Shown: positions 15,603 through 24,344, counted from the stretch's first letter. The stretch is DNA of 64,000 bases from Magnetospirillum moscoviense (GCF_001650635.1 NZ_LWQU01000141.1:1-64000); one strand, 5' to 3'. Notes: a model not told the origin generated them from the letters alone. Numbers and translations: made by a program.

Positions 15603-16622
15603 TTACTTCTTCAGGTAATCGCGGGCCAGGACCTCGGCGATCTGCACGGCGTTCAGCGCCGCGCCCTTGCGCAGGTTGTCCGACACGCACCAGAAGGACA
15701 GGCCGTTGGCGATGGTCGGGTCCTTGCGGATGCGGCTGATATAGACCGCGTCCTCGCCGACGCACTCGACCGGGGTGACATAGCCGCCCGGCTCGTGGGT
15801 ATCGACGACGATCACGCCCGGCGCCGCCGACAGGGCCTTGCGGGCGGCTTCGACGCTGACCGGCTTGTCGAACTGGACGTTGACGCATTCGGAATGGCCG
15901 ACGAACACCGGCACGCGGACGCAGGTGGCGTGCACCTCGATGTTGGGGTCGAGAATCTTCTTGGTCTCGACGGTCATCTTCCATTCTTCCTTGGTCGAGC
16001 CGTCTTCCATGAAGACGTCGATCTGCGGAATCAGGTTGAAGGCGATCGGCTTGGGGAACTTCCTGGGTTCCTTGGGATCGCCGACATAGACGGCGCGGGT
16101 TTGCTCGAACAATTCGTCCATGCCGTCCTTGCCGGCGCCCGACACCGACTGGTAGGTCGAGACGACGACGCGCTTGATGGTGCCCAGCGCATGCAGGGGC
16201 TTCAAGGCGACGACCATCTGGATGGTCGAGCAGTTCGGATTGGCGATGATGCCCTTCTTGGTGTACTGGGCGATGGCTTCCGGATTGACCTCGGGCACCA
16301 CCAGCGGCACGTCGGGATCCATGCGGAAATGCGAGGTGTTATCGACCACCACGCAGCCGGCGGCCGCCGCGCGCGGGCTGTGCTCGGCCGAAACCTTGGC
16401 GCCCGGCGAGGACAGGGCGATGTCCCAGCCCTTGAAGTTGAACGTGGCCAGGTCCTGGACCTTCAGCACCTTGTCGTCACCGAACGACACTTCGCGGCCG
16501 ACCGAGCGCGACGACGCCAGGGCGACGACCTCGGACACCGGGAACTTGCGTTCCACCAGCGTCTGCAGCATTTCGCGGCCCACATTGCCGGTGGCACCGA
16601 TCACAGCAACCTTGTAACCCAT
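15603..16622 (-). CDS. asd: Aspartate-semialdehyde dehydrogenase
   Basis: A 339-residue NADPH enzyme that reduces aspartyl phosphate to the semialdehyde for lysine/DAP, threonine and methionine synthesis. IGATGNVGREMLQTL near residue 8 is the nucleotide site. NPNCSTIQMVVALKPL near 128 carries the catalytic Cys. Further on are TYQSVSGAGKDGMDEL near 155 and RVPVFVGHSECVNV near 238. GGAGAG lies 8 bases upstream of the ATG. A strong 22-base inverted repeat lies in its leader. Confidence 0.96.
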   Translation of the reverse strand: MGYKVAVIGATGNVGREMLQTLVERKFPVSEVVALASSRSVGREVSFGDDKVLKVQDLATFNFKGWDIALSSPGAKVSAEHSPRAAAAGCVVVDNTSHFRMDPDVPLVVPEVNPEAIAQYTKKGIIANPNCSTIQMVVALKPLHALGTIKRVVVSTYQSVSGAGKDGMDELFEQTRAVYVGDPKEPRKFPKPIAFNLIPQIDVFMEDGSTKEEWKMTVETKKILDPNIEVHATCVRVPVFVGHSECVNVQFDKPVSVEAARKALSAAPGVIVVDTHEPGGYVTPVECVGEDAVYISRIRKDPTIANGLSFWCVSDNLRKGAALNAVQIAEVLARDYLKK

Positions 16623-16667
16623 GTTGTTCTCTCCGTTCTTCAGGAGCCCTTGAAGCTCCCCGGCCAG

Positions 16668-16717
16668 TGTGGCGATTCTGAAATTCGCAGCATTTTGCGA
16701 ATTTCAGAATCGCCACA
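16668..16717. repeat. Perfect 22-base inverted repeat in the asd leader region
   Basis: Left arm 16668-16689 and right arm 16696-16717 are exact reverse complements around a 6-base loop (GCATTT). The arm starts TGTGGCGATTCTG. It lies 45 bases upstream of the asd ATG. There is no flanking T run in the asd direction, so it is not a standard terminator; leader attenuation, a palindromic mobile repeat or a bidirectional RNA hairpin are possible. Confidence 0.85.
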
Positions 16718-16798
16718 CAATTCAACAAATTAGTGGCCTGCCGATCCCCTAAATTCGTGACGCAAATTTCGGGGGCAGGACACTTATCGCATCAAGCG

Positions 16799-16830
16799 AA
16801 AAGCCCGCGGGATACTTCCGCGGGCCTTTT
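16799..16830. terminator. Bidirectional intrinsic terminator
   Basis: AAAAGCCCGCGG (16799-16810) pairs with CCGCGGGCCTTTT (16818-16830) around GATACTT. Most likely it ends the small ORF transcript on the minus strand. Confidence 0.85.
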
Positions 16831-16859
16831 CGTTTTGACTGCAACGAACCGGCCCGCCG

Positions 16860-16964
16860 TCAGGCGGTGGTCTTGGTGCCGGTTTTGGTGGTGACGACGA
16901 AGCCCCGCGCCCAGGCGTCAGCCGGGGCGTCGATCATGTCCAGGAAAAATCCGTGAACCGACAT
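16860..16964 (-). CDS. 34-residue small ORF with strong ribosome site
   Basis: The reverse strand encodes MSVHGFFLDMIDAPADAW and then ARGFVVTTKTGTKTTA. A perfect GGAGG (16970-16974) sits 5 bases before the ATG, and the terminator at 16799-16830 follows. This SD-ORF-terminator layout supports a real small protein. No family is recognised; an aromatic N-terminus and Thr/Lys-rich tail are all that can be said. Confidence 0.6.
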   Translation of the reverse strand: MSVHGFFLDMIDAPADAWARGFVVTTKTGTKTTA

Positions 16965-17039
16965 GAAAACCTCCATCCGGGGCAGCTTTACCGCAAGGGG
17001 CGGGTCGGATGCAAGCTAGAAGGTGTTATTGTTATGCCT

Positions 17040-17175
17040 GTGGCATGCCCGTAGCCGGGCCGGCTCAAACGCCGCCGGGCTTGGCGGGGTGCCAGACCTT
17101 GGCGCTGTGCCAAAAAGCCCGAGCGGCGATTGAGCCGCCCGGCACGGGCAGCGCCTCGCGCATAACCCGCCTCGC
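17040..17175 (+). repeat. GC-rich intergenic repeat, diverged copy
   Basis: Contains GAGCCGCCCGG.ACGGGCAGCGCCTCGCGC and further CGCCTCGCGCAT pieces, similar to the 51-base units at 11559-11660. No gene is seen here. Confidence 0.5.
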
Positions 17176-17178
17176 GCA

Positions 17179-17751
17179 TCAAGCATGCCCGGCATCGACG
17201 GACAGGGCGGCGAAATCGATGCCCAGCTTGTGGATGGCGCTTTCCCACTTGGCGTCCAGGTCTTTGCCGAACAGCAGCCGGTCGTCGGCCGGCGCGTTCA
17301 ACCAGACATTCTCGCGGATTTCGGCGTCCAGCTGGCCGGCGCCCCAGCCGGCATAGCCCAACGCCAGCAGGCTGTTGCGCGGCCCGCCGCCCAACGCGAT
17401 GGCACGCAGCACATCGACGGTGGCCGACAGCGCCACGCCGCCTTCGACGATCATCGAGCTTTCGTGCATGTAGTCGGTGGAATGCAGCACGAAGCCGCGC
17501 CCGCCCTCGACCGGGCCGCCCAGATGGACGCGGATCTGGTCGCAGCGCCCCGTCGCCTCGATGCCCAATTGCTCCAGCAATTCCGGGAAGCTGATGCCGT
17601 CCAGCAGGCGGTTGACCACCAGTCCCATCGCCCCTTCGGCGCTGTGGGCGCACAGATAGACCACCGACCGCGCGAAGCGCGGGTCCTGCATTTGCGGCAT
17701 GGCGATCAACAACTGGCCTGCCAGATAACCCTGGGTCTTTTGCATAACCAT
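17179..17751 (-). CDS. YqgE/AlgH family protein
   Basis: A 190-residue protein of the UPF0301 family. GQLLIAMPQMQDPRFARSVVYL near residue 12 followed by LCAHSAEGAMGLVVNRLL, and GGPVEGGRGFVLHS near 78, are the family signatures. The biochemical role is not established (AlgH was linked to alginate regulation). Alternative start at residue 3 (ATG). Monocistronic, divergent from the DsbD-like gene. Confidence 0.92.
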   Translation of the reverse strand: MVMQKTQGYLAGQLLIAMPQMQDPRFARSVVYLCAHSAEGAMGLVVNRLLDGISFPELLEQLGIEATGRCDQIRVHLGGPVEGGRGFVLHSTDYMHESSMIVEGGVALSATVDVLRAIALGGGPRNSLLALGYAGWGAGQLDAEIRENVWLNAPADDRLLFGKDLDAKWESAIHKLGIDFAALSVDAGHA

Positions 17752-17876
17752 GGTTCAGAGATAGGCCCCAAAACCCAAGAACGCAACCCCGGATGACCAG
17801 CAGTTAAGTTGACAGGTGGGGTCCGGCTCTGGTGTCGTGTCGCCGATTATCCTTAAAAGGCGGGATACGCTTGGTC

Positions 17877-19793
17877 ATGGTCTTGAGAATGTTGGCGGTC
17901 ATGGTGGCGGGCCTGGTCGGGCTGTCGGGGGCGCTGGCCGCCGAGCCGGGGGCATCGGACTGGTCGGTCAACGAGACCGGCCGGGTCAGGCTGATCGCCG
18001 CCACCACCGCCACCGGCTCGGACGCGCAGCTGCGCCTGGGGCTGCAGTTCCAATTGCAGCCCGGCTGGAAGATGTATTGGCGCACCCCGGGCGATGCCGG
18101 CTATCCGCCGAAGATCGACTGGAGCGGAACCGACAATGCCGAAGGTCCCGTGCTGTCGTGGCCGGCCCCCAAGCGGTTCGAATTGGCCGGGCTGCAGAAT
18201 TTCGGCTATGCCGGCGAGGTGGTGCTGCCGGTGGCGATGACGCTGGCCCGGCCGGGCCAGCCGGCCCGCCTTCGCGCCGCCATCGAGTATCTGGCCTGCG
18301 AGAAGATCTGCGTGCCGATGAATGCCCAGGTCAGCTTGGACCTGCCGGCCGGGACCGGCCAGCCCTCGGCTGCCATCCATGACCTGTCGCGCTTCGCGGC
18401 GCTGGTGCCGGGTGACGGTGCCCGTCACGGCATCGGCATCGACAAGGTGACGGCGCTGGGCGACACCTTGTTCGTCACCGCGCGGGCCAATCCGGGGTTC
18501 CAAAGCCCGGACCTGTTCGTCGAGCCGGCCGAACTGGGGGCGTTCGGCGCCCCCAAGGTCCGGCTGGAACAAGGCGGGGCCGTGGCGGTGATCGAATTGG
18601 TGGCGGCTCCGGGCAGCGCCACCGGCCCGCTGGTCGGCGCCGGCGTCACCGTGACCGTGGTCGATGGCCTGCGCTCGATGGAAGCGGAAAGGGTCATTGG
18701 CGCCGCCGAGGCGGGTCTTCCGGACAATGCGTCGCTGGTCGCCATGCTGGGGATCGCCTTGCTGGGTGGCCTGATCCTTAACCTGATGCCCTGCGTGTTG
18801 CCGGTTCTGTCCATCAAGGTTCTGGGCGCCATCGGCCATGGTGGCGCCGAGCGTACCCATATCCGCGCCGCCTTCCTGGCCTCGGCCGCCGGTATCGTGG
18901 TGTCGTTCCTGGGATTGGCCGGGGCGGCGGTGGCCTTGAAACTGGCCGGTGCCTCGGTCGGCTGGGGCATCCAGTTCCAGCAACCGGTCTTCCTGGCGGT
19001 GATGGTCGCCCTGCTGCTGGCCTTCGCCGCCAATCTGTGGGGGTGGTTCGACATTCGGCTGCCGTCGGTCCTGATGAATGTCGGCGCCGGTGGTCAACCC
19101 CACCACACCCTGGCCGGTCACTTCCTGTCTGGCGCCTTCGCCACTTTGCTGGCGACGCCCTGCTCGGCGCCGTTCCTGGGCACCGCCATCGGCTTCGCCC
19201 TGGCGCGCGGCCCGGCCGAGATCATGGTCATCTTCGCCATGCTGGGCACCGGCATGGCCGCGCCCTACCTGCTGGTTGCCGCCTGGCCGGAAGCGGCTCG
19301 CCGGCTGCCCCGGCCGGGGCGGTGGATGGTGACGGTCAAGAAGGCGATGGGGGTGGCGCTGGCGGCGACCGCGCTGTGGCTGGGGGGCATCCTCGCCACC
19401 CAGACCGGCTGGCTGGCCCCGACCCGCGAGTCCGGAGCCGGGCCGGCCGTCCGCTGGGAAAGCTTCGACGAGACGGCGATCGCGGCCCATGTCGCCGCCG
19501 GCCGCGTGGTGTTCGTCGATGTCACCGCCGATTGGTGCATCACCTGCAAAGTCAACAAGGCGGCGGTGCTGGATCGCGGCGAGGTGGCCGCCCGTCTGGC
19601 CGGCGGCACCATCGTCGCCATGCGCGCCGACTGGACCAAGCCGGATCAGGCTATCGCCCGTTATCTCGCCTCGTTCGGACGCTACGGCATTCCGTTCAAT
19701 GCCGTTTATGGCCCCAAGGCCACCGCCGGCATCGCCCTGCCCGAGCTGTTGTCGGAAGCCGAGGTACTGGGCGCCCTCGACCGCGCGCGTTAG
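17877..19793 (+). CDS. DsbD/ScsB-type protein-disulfide reductase
   Basis: A 638-residue membrane protein that passes electrons from cytoplasmic thioredoxin to periplasmic partners. A signal peptide covers residues 1-20. The periplasmic domain to about 280 contains CEKIC (Cys141/145). The eight-helix core from about 285 has one Cys in LMPCVLPVLSIK and one in LATPCSAPFLG. The C-terminal thioredoxin domain has DWCITCK near 553. The periplasmic N-domain is ScsB-like, not the immunoglobulin-like DsbD alpha. TTG 17871 is an alternative start. Possible partner: cytochrome c maturation (CcmG) further on. Confidence 0.88.
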   Translation: MVLRMLAVMVAGLVGLSGALAAEPGASDWSVNETGRVRLIAATTATGSDAQLRLGLQFQLQPGWKMYWRTPGDAGYPPKIDWSGTDNAEGPVLSWPAPKRFELAGLQNFGYAGEVVLPVAMTLARPGQPARLRAAIEYLACEKICVPMNAQVSLDLPAGTGQPSAAIHDLSRFAALVPGDGARHGIGIDKVTALGDTLFVTARANPGFQSPDLFVEPAELGAFGAPKVRLEQGGAVAVIELVAAPGSATGPLVGAGVTVTVVDGLRSMEAERVIGAAEAGLPDNASLVAMLGIALLGGLILNLMPCVLPVLSIKVLGAIGHGGAERTHIRAAFLASAAGIVVSFLGLAGAAVALKLAGASVGWGIQFQQPVFLAVMVALLLAFAANLWGWFDIRLPSVLMNVGAGGQPHHTLAGHFLSGAFATLLATPCSAPFLGTAIGFALARGPAEIMVIFAMLGTGMAAPYLLVAAWPEAARRLPRPGRWMVTVKKAMGVALAATALWLGGILATQTGWLAPTRESGAGPAVRWESFDETAIAAHVAAGRVVFVDVTADWCITCKVNKAAVLDRGEVAARLAGGTIVAMRADWTKPDQAIARYLASFGRYGIPFNAVYGPKATAGIALPELLSEAEVLGALDRAR

Positions 19794-19860
19794 TCACATT
19801 CTTGCCCCTCGCCGGGCGCCGCCTTCCGGCGGCTTGGCCGCGGCCGCAATGGCCGCTGAG

Positions 19861-19890
19861 CGGAGCGTGATTTAGCCGAATCACGCTCCG
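19861..19890. terminator. Bidirectional terminator-like hairpin
   Basis: CGGAGCGTGATT (19861-19872) and AATCACGCTCCG (19879-19890) are a perfect 12-base inverted repeat between convergent genes. No clear T tail. The 19800-19860 lead-in is GC-rich repeat-like sequence. Confidence 0.6.
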
Positions 19891-19900
19891 CGTTAACTCC

Positions 19901-20686
19901 TTACGACGCGGCGAAGTCGGTGCGGTCGAGGCCGCAAATGTGATCCAGCAGCCAGAAGGTCAGGTATTCCGCCGCCAGCGCGCCGGGATTGGCCTTGCTG
20001 GCGGCCGCCATCTCGGTCAGGCGGTCCAGCATGCTTTGATGATGCCGGCGGTGCTCGGTGACCGAGCTGCCCCGGCGGAGAAGTTCCTTCTCTTCCTCGG
20101 CGAAATGGCCCCGCGTGTGTTCGACGAAGTCGTCCAGCATGGCCCCGGCCTGGTCTCGAGTGTCGGCATCGTGGGCGCAGACGATCACCTTGGCCAGATC
20201 GGCCATGAGCGCGCGATGCTGGTCGTCGATCCAATCGACACCGATGGCGTAAACCGATTTCCATTCCAACAGCGGTGACGCCATGTCTTCGCCGCGATGG
20301 TCGTGCAGGAATTCCCAATATTGGGTGTCCTCGACGATCTCGTGCTCGAACAGCACCTGCTCCATGCTATCGACCGCCTCGTGACGCAGTGCGGGCGAGC
20401 GATCGACGGCGAAGTGATCGATCATGGCGTCGATGTCGGTCAGGATCTGGCGGTGACGCGCGCGATGGGCCGGGGCGGCGGCGAAGCCGGCTCCGCCGAC
20501 GATGACCTCCTCGACGTCGAAGTGCAGGGTCAACAGCCGGCGGAACTCATGCAATGTCGGCAGGAAATCCGGGTGGATACCTTCCTCGCGCGCCAGCAGG
20601 GCGGCGCGACGGATGATCGAGGCCAGCCTAGCATGGTCGCTGTCGATGAACCGGTTCCCGGTCTTGGGAATGCTCTGATGGGGCAG
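19901..20686 (-). CDS. Double-domain hemerythrin protein, probable CTG start
   Basis: A 261-residue O2/iron-binding protein with two hemerythrin domains. The C-terminal domain (about 140-260) is complete: GVDWIDDQHRALM, HFAEEEKELL, EHRRHHQSML and LLDHICGLDRTD give all His/Glu/Asp ligands. The N-terminal domain keeps DSDHARL, LHFDVEEVI and HRARHRQIL but lacks a clear last His-x4-Asp. No ATG, GTG or TTG fits; CTG 20686 with GAGGAG 7 bases upstream is the best start. Role: O2 sensing or storage. It follows cobT on the same strand. Confidence 0.82.
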   Translation of the reverse strand: MPHQSIPKTGNRFIDSDHARLASIIRRAALLAREEGIHPDFLPTLHEFRRLLTLHFDVEEVIVGGAGFAAAPAHRARHRQILTDIDAMIDHFAVDRSPALRHEAVDSMEQVLFEHEIVEDTQYWEFLHDHRGEDMASPLLEWKSVYAIGVDWIDDQHRALMADLAKVIVCAHDADTRDQAGAMLDDFVEHTRGHFAEEEKELLRRGSSVTEHRRHHQSMLDRLTEMAAASKANPGALAAEYLTFWLLDHICGLDRTDFAAS

Positions 20687-20762
20687 GGGGAGGCTCCTCA
20701 GGTCTGGCGGACGACGGTGCGCCAGACCTAAGTATAGTCCTCCATGTCCTTCGAATCCAGGA

Positions 20763-21794
20763 TTAGCCGCCTGCCGCCACGCCGGCCTCGGCGAAGGTGG
20801 CCATGCCGACATGGCAGGCCAGGGCGGCGCGCACGGTGCCGACCGCCAGGGCGGCGCCCGACGCCTCGCCCAGGCGCATGCCCAGATCCAGCAGCGGCGC
20901 CTTGCCCAGCTTTTCCAGGACGCGCCGGTGGCCGGGCTCGGCCGAGGCATGGGCGACCAGGCAATGGTCCAGCGCCCCGGGGGTGTGGGCTTCCAGCGGC
21001 GCCACGGCGGCGGTGCAGACATAGCCGTCCAGCAGCACCGGTACCCGCTTCAGGCGGGCAGCCAGAACGGCGCCGGCCATCGCCGCCAGTTCGCGTCCGC
21101 CCAGGCAGCGCAGGATGGCGAGCGGCGCTTCGTGCCGATGGCGTTCGATGCCGGCGGCGACCACCTCGGTCTTGCGGGTCAGGCCGGCGCCTTCGATTCC
21201 GGTGCCGCGCCCGGTCCAGAACCTGGCCTCGCCGCCATACAGGGCGCCGGGGATGGCGGCGGCCGGGGTGGTGTTGCCGATGCCCATCTCGCCGATGCAT
21301 AACAGGTCGGTGTCGTCGGGCACCGAGTCCATGCCGGTATTGAAGGCGCGTGCGAACTCGGCCTCGTCCATCGCCGGGCCCTGGGTGAAGTCGGCGGTGG
21401 GGCGGTCAAGCTCCAGGGCGATGACGTCCAGCTCGATGCCGAAGGTCTTGCACAATTGATTGATGGCGGCGCCGCCATGGCGGAAATTGGCGACCATCTG
21501 CACCGTCACTTCCGGCGGAAAGGCCGAGACCCCCAGCGCGGCGATTCCGTGGTTGCCGGCGAACACCCGGGCGCGGACCCGGTCCAGGCGCGGCGGATGG
21601 CGCCCCTGCCAGGCAGACAGCCAGCCCGAGATTTCCTCCAGCCGGCCCAGCGAGCCGGCCGGCTTGGTCAGCTGGGGCTCGCGCGCGCTCCAGGCAGCCC
21701 GCGCGTCAGCGTCGGGACCGGGCAGTGAGTTCAGCAGGGTCGCGACATCGGCAACACTAGAAATGGAGGTATTCAAGAAAACTCTCCCCAACAT
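20763..21794 (-). CDS. cobT: Nicotinate-nucleotide--dimethylbenzimidazole phosphoribosyltransferase
   Basis: A 343-residue enzyme making alpha-ribazole 5'-phosphate for the cobalamin lower ligand. KPAGSLGRLEEI near residue 44, VFAGNHGIAA near 77, GEMGIGNTTPAAAI near 168 and the catalytic-Glu helix LGMRLGEASGAALA near the end are family marks. Divergent from cobS with only 60 bases between them, so both promoters share that gap. No riboswitch fits in it. Confidence 0.96.
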   Translation of the reverse strand: MLGRVFLNTSISSVADVATLLNSLPGPDADARAAWSAREPQLTKPAGSLGRLEEISGWLSAWQGRHPPRLDRVRARVFAGNHGIAALGVSAFPPEVTVQMVANFRHGGAAINQLCKTFGIELDVIALELDRPTADFTQGPAMDEAEFARAFNTGMDSVPDDTDLLCIGEMGIGNTTPAAAIPGALYGGEARFWTGRGTGIEGAGLTRKTEVVAAGIERHRHEAPLAILRCLGGRELAAMAGAVLAARLKRVPVLLDGYVCTAAVAPLEAHTPGALDHCLVAHASAEPGHRRVLEKLGKAPLLDLGMRLGEASGAALAVGTVRAALACHVGMATFAEAGVAAGG

Positions 21795-21854
21795 ATTGCG
21801 GCGGCGCGGTGATCTGCTCTATAAACCATCCATCCTTCAACGTCACTATGCCCG

Positions 21855-22640
21855 ATGACTGAACCACCCATTTCTTCTGCCCGCACGCTGGGCGCCGACC
21901 TTCACTTGGCCGCCTCGTTCCTGACCCGGCTGCCGCTGCCCGATTGCAGGATCGTTCCGGCCGGTGGGCTGGCGCGGTCGATGCGGGTGTTTCCCGTGGT
22001 CGGCGCCGTGATCGGCGGGCTGGGTGGGCTGGTGCTGCTGCTGGCCGATTCCTGGCTGCCGGCCTTGCCGGCGGCGCTGCTGGCGGTGCTGGCGCTGGTG
22101 CTGCTGACCGGGGCGCTGCACGAAGACGGACTGGCCGATGCCGCCGACGGGCTGGGGGCCAGGGGTGATCGCGACCGCCGGCTAGAGGTCATGCGCGATT
22201 CCCGGTCGGGCGCCTTCGGGGTGCTGGCCTTGATCTTTTCGGTGGGGTTACGCGCCACCGCCCTGGCCGAGGCGCCCGACGCGCTGGCCGGGTTGGGGGC
22301 GCTGGTGGCGGCCGGGGCGTTGTCGCGGGCGTTGGTGCCGGCGGTGATGCAGGTGTTGCCACCGGCTCGCGCCGACGGGCTGGGGGCCGGGGCCGGCTGT
22401 CCCGACATCACCATCGCCGCTGTCGCGGGCGTGGTGGGGCTGATCTTCGCCTTCATCGGGCTGGGCGGCGGCGCCGTGGCCGCCGTGGCCGCCGCTGGCC
22501 TGGCGGTGGCGGCCGCCACCGTTCTGGCCCGGCGCGCTTTCGGCGGCTATACCGGCGACATCCTGGGCGCCCATCAGCAATTGGCCGAAATCGCCATTCT
22601 GCTGGCGGCAGCGGGAATCTGGGCGGGGGCGGGGCCATGA
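21855..22640 (+). CDS. cobS: Adenosylcobinamide-GDP ribazoletransferase (cobalamin synthase)
   Basis: A 261-residue integral membrane enzyme joining adenosylcobinamide-GDP with alpha-ribazole. It has about six hydrophobic helices rich in Ala/Leu/Val. ASFLTRLPLPD at the N-terminus, LHEDGLADAADGLGARGDRDRRLEVMRDSRSGAFG with its acidic metal-site residues near 78-112, and FGGYTGDILGAHQQLAE near the end are conserved. Overlaps cobC by 4 bases. Confidence 0.95.
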   Translation: MTEPPISSARTLGADLHLAASFLTRLPLPDCRIVPAGGLARSMRVFPVVGAVIGGLGGLVLLLADSWLPALPAALLAVLALVLLTGALHEDGLADAADGLGARGDRDRRLEVMRDSRSGAFGVLALIFSVGLRATALAEAPDALAGLGALVAAGALSRALVPAVMQVLPPARADGLGAGAGCPDITIAAVAGVVGLIFAFIGLGGGAVAAVAAAGLAVAAATVLARRAFGGYTGDILGAHQQLAEIAILLAAAGIWAGAGP

Positions 22641-23245
22641 GCAACGCCACCACCCGCTGGTGGCTGGTCCGCCATGCGCCGGTGCCGTGTCCGCACGGGC
22701 GCATCCACGGTCAGCTGGACGTCGCCTGCGACACCTCGGATGAGGATGATTTCCGGCAATTGGCCGCCCGGGTGCCGCCGCAGGCGACCTTGGTGGAAAG
22801 CGGCCTGATGCGCTGCCGCCAGACCACCGGCGCCTTGGAGGCGTCCGGTCTGGTGGTGCCGCCGCCGCTGGTCGAGCCCGATTTGATGGAACAGAATTTC
22901 GGCCGCTGGCAAGGGCGCAGCTGGATGGAGCTGGAAGCAGCCAAGGATGCCGACCTCGAGGCCTTCTGGGCCGAGCCGGCCTTCGCGGTTCCGCCGGGCG
23001 GCGAGAGCTTCGCCGCCTTGTGCGACCGTGTCGGCGCCGCCCTGGTCCGGCTGTCGGGGCCGCTGGCCGGTCGCGACGTGCTGGCGGTGGTGCATGCCGG
23101 CACCGTGCGCGCCGCCCTGGCCGCCGCTTTGTCGCTGCCGCCCGACATCGCGTTGCGCTTCGCCGTTCAGCCGCTGTCGCTGACCCGTCTGGACCTGACG
23201 CCCGAGGGCTGGCGGGTCGAATGCGTCAACGTCACCGCAACGTAA
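22637..23245 (+). CDS. cobC: Histidine phosphatase, probable alpha-ribazole phosphatase
   Basis: A 202-residue phosphoglycerate-mutase-fold protein. The phosphohistidine loop is WLVRHAPV at residue 10; LRCRQT-like SGLMRCRQTTGAL near 55 and VVHAGTVRAAL near 150 give the other pocket residues. Gene position after cobS supports dephosphorylation of alpha-ribazole phosphate. The usual RHG is RHA here, which other CobC-like proteins share. Its 3' end overlaps the convergent rlmJ by 14 bases. Confidence 0.85.
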   Translation: MSNATTRWWLVRHAPVPCPHGRIHGQLDVACDTSDEDDFRQLAARVPPQATLVESGLMRCRQTTGALEASGLVVPPPLVEPDLMEQNFGRWQGRSWMELEAAKDADLEAFWAEPAFAVPPGGESFAALCDRVGAALVRLSGPLAGRDVLAVVHAGTVRAALAAALSLPPDIALRFAVQPLSLTRLDLTPEGWRVECVNVTAT

Positions 23246-24068
23246 GCGGTTCCACCCGCCAGCTGCCGATCCCGGGCGCCAGCGCTTCGGCCAGCCACGG
23301 CAACAGCTCGGCCATCGCCGTATCCAATTGCCACGGCGGGTTGACCACCACCAGACCGCAGCCGTTCAAGGTCTGCGGGTTGTCGCCCGGCTTGATCATC
23401 AGCTCGGCGGCGAAGGCGCTTTTCAGACCCATCATCGAAAGATCGGCATGGAAGCGGGCGACCGGCTCGCGGTCCTTGATGGGGTACCACAGGGCGTAGA
23501 TGCCGGTGGACCAGCGCTTCAGCCCCTGGGCCAGGCCCCCGCGCATGCGCTCGAACTCGCCCGGCTTCTCGAACGGCGGGTCGACCAGCACCAGGCCGCG
23601 CCGCTCGGGCGGGGGCACCAGCGCCTTGATGCCGTCATAGCCGTCGCGGTGATGAACGCCGACGCGCGCATCGGCGGCGAAGCGTCGGCGCAGATCGGCC
23701 GCATCCTCGGGGTGCAACTCGCACAGGGCCAGCCGGTCGTGCGGGCGCGACAGCGCGGCCACCACGGCGGGCGACCCGGGATAGAACCGCAAGGCCCCGT
23801 CGGGATTGAGGGTGCGCACCACCCGCAGCAGCGGGGCCGCGCTGGGGGGTGGGTTCGGGGCCGCCATCACCCGGGCGATGCCGGCCTGCCATTCGCCGGT
23901 CTTCTCCGCCTGGACCGAGGTCAGGTCGTAAAGGCCCAGGCCGGCATGGGTGTCGAGATAGGCGAAGGCCGCCTCCTTGCGGGTCAGATGTTCGATCATC
24001 AACCCCAGGGTGGCGTGCTTGTGGACGTCGGCGAAGTTTCCGGCGTGGTAGGCGTGGCGATAATTCAT
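23232..24068 (-). CDS. rlmJ: 23S rRNA (adenine-2030-N6)-methyltransferase
   Basis: A 278-residue SAM methyltransferase. MNYRHAYHAGNFADVHKHATL is the family N-terminus and fixes the start at 24068. FAYLDTHAGLGLYDL near 37 is the SAM loop; VLVDPPFEKPGEFERM near 165 holds the DPPF catalytic motif; LNGCGLVVVNPPWQLD near 240 follows. Ends by overlapping cobC on the opposite strand. Confidence 0.95.
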   Translation of the reverse strand: MNYRHAYHAGNFADVHKHATLGLMIEHLTRKEAAFAYLDTHAGLGLYDLTSVQAEKTGEWQAGIARVMAAPNPPPSAAPLLRVVRTLNPDGALRFYPGSPAVVAALSRPHDRLALCELHPEDAADLRRRFAADARVGVHHRDGYDGIKALVPPPERRGLVLVDPPFEKPGEFERMRGGLAQGLKRWSTGIYALWYPIKDREPVARFHADLSMMGLKSAFAAELMIKPGDNPQTLNGCGLVVVNPPWQLDTAMAELLPWLAEALAPGIGSWRVEPLTLR

Positions 24069-24145
24069 GGCCAGTGTCATGACCGATTGCGGTCTTGCTG
24101 GCAAGAGCCGCCTATCGCTGCGGATCATGCGATCAATACGCGCAG

Positions 24146-24164
24146 CATGATTTTAGAAATCATG
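24146..24164. promoter_or_regulatory. Short palindrome between rlmJ and the PAS gene
   Basis: CATGATTT-TAG-AAATCATG, perfect 8-base arms, in an AT-rich 290-base gap holding no other gene. Possible operator for either divergent gene (inference). Confidence 0.4.
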
Positions 24165-24344
24165 TAAAGTTCTCATATTATACTTCGCTTCCCTATCTGC
24201 GCTGGTGGCTTATAAAGCACAGGTTGAACCTTGTTCCCTGGGTATGAATGTGAACGCGAATTAATCTTGTTTTAATTCTTTACGGTCATTAGTTTGGCTG
24301 TCGTGGTAAGACCACGGCTAGGCCCAGCGCTAGCCGTTCCGTTT

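Noticed and set aside
17853-19490. 545-codon minus-strand frame opposite the DsbD-like gene
   Set aside because: Repetitive Arg/Gly/Gln translation typical of antisense GC-rich DNA.
21795-21854. Cobalamin riboswitch between cobT and cobS
   Set aside because: Only 60 bases are available and no B12-box-like sequence is seen.
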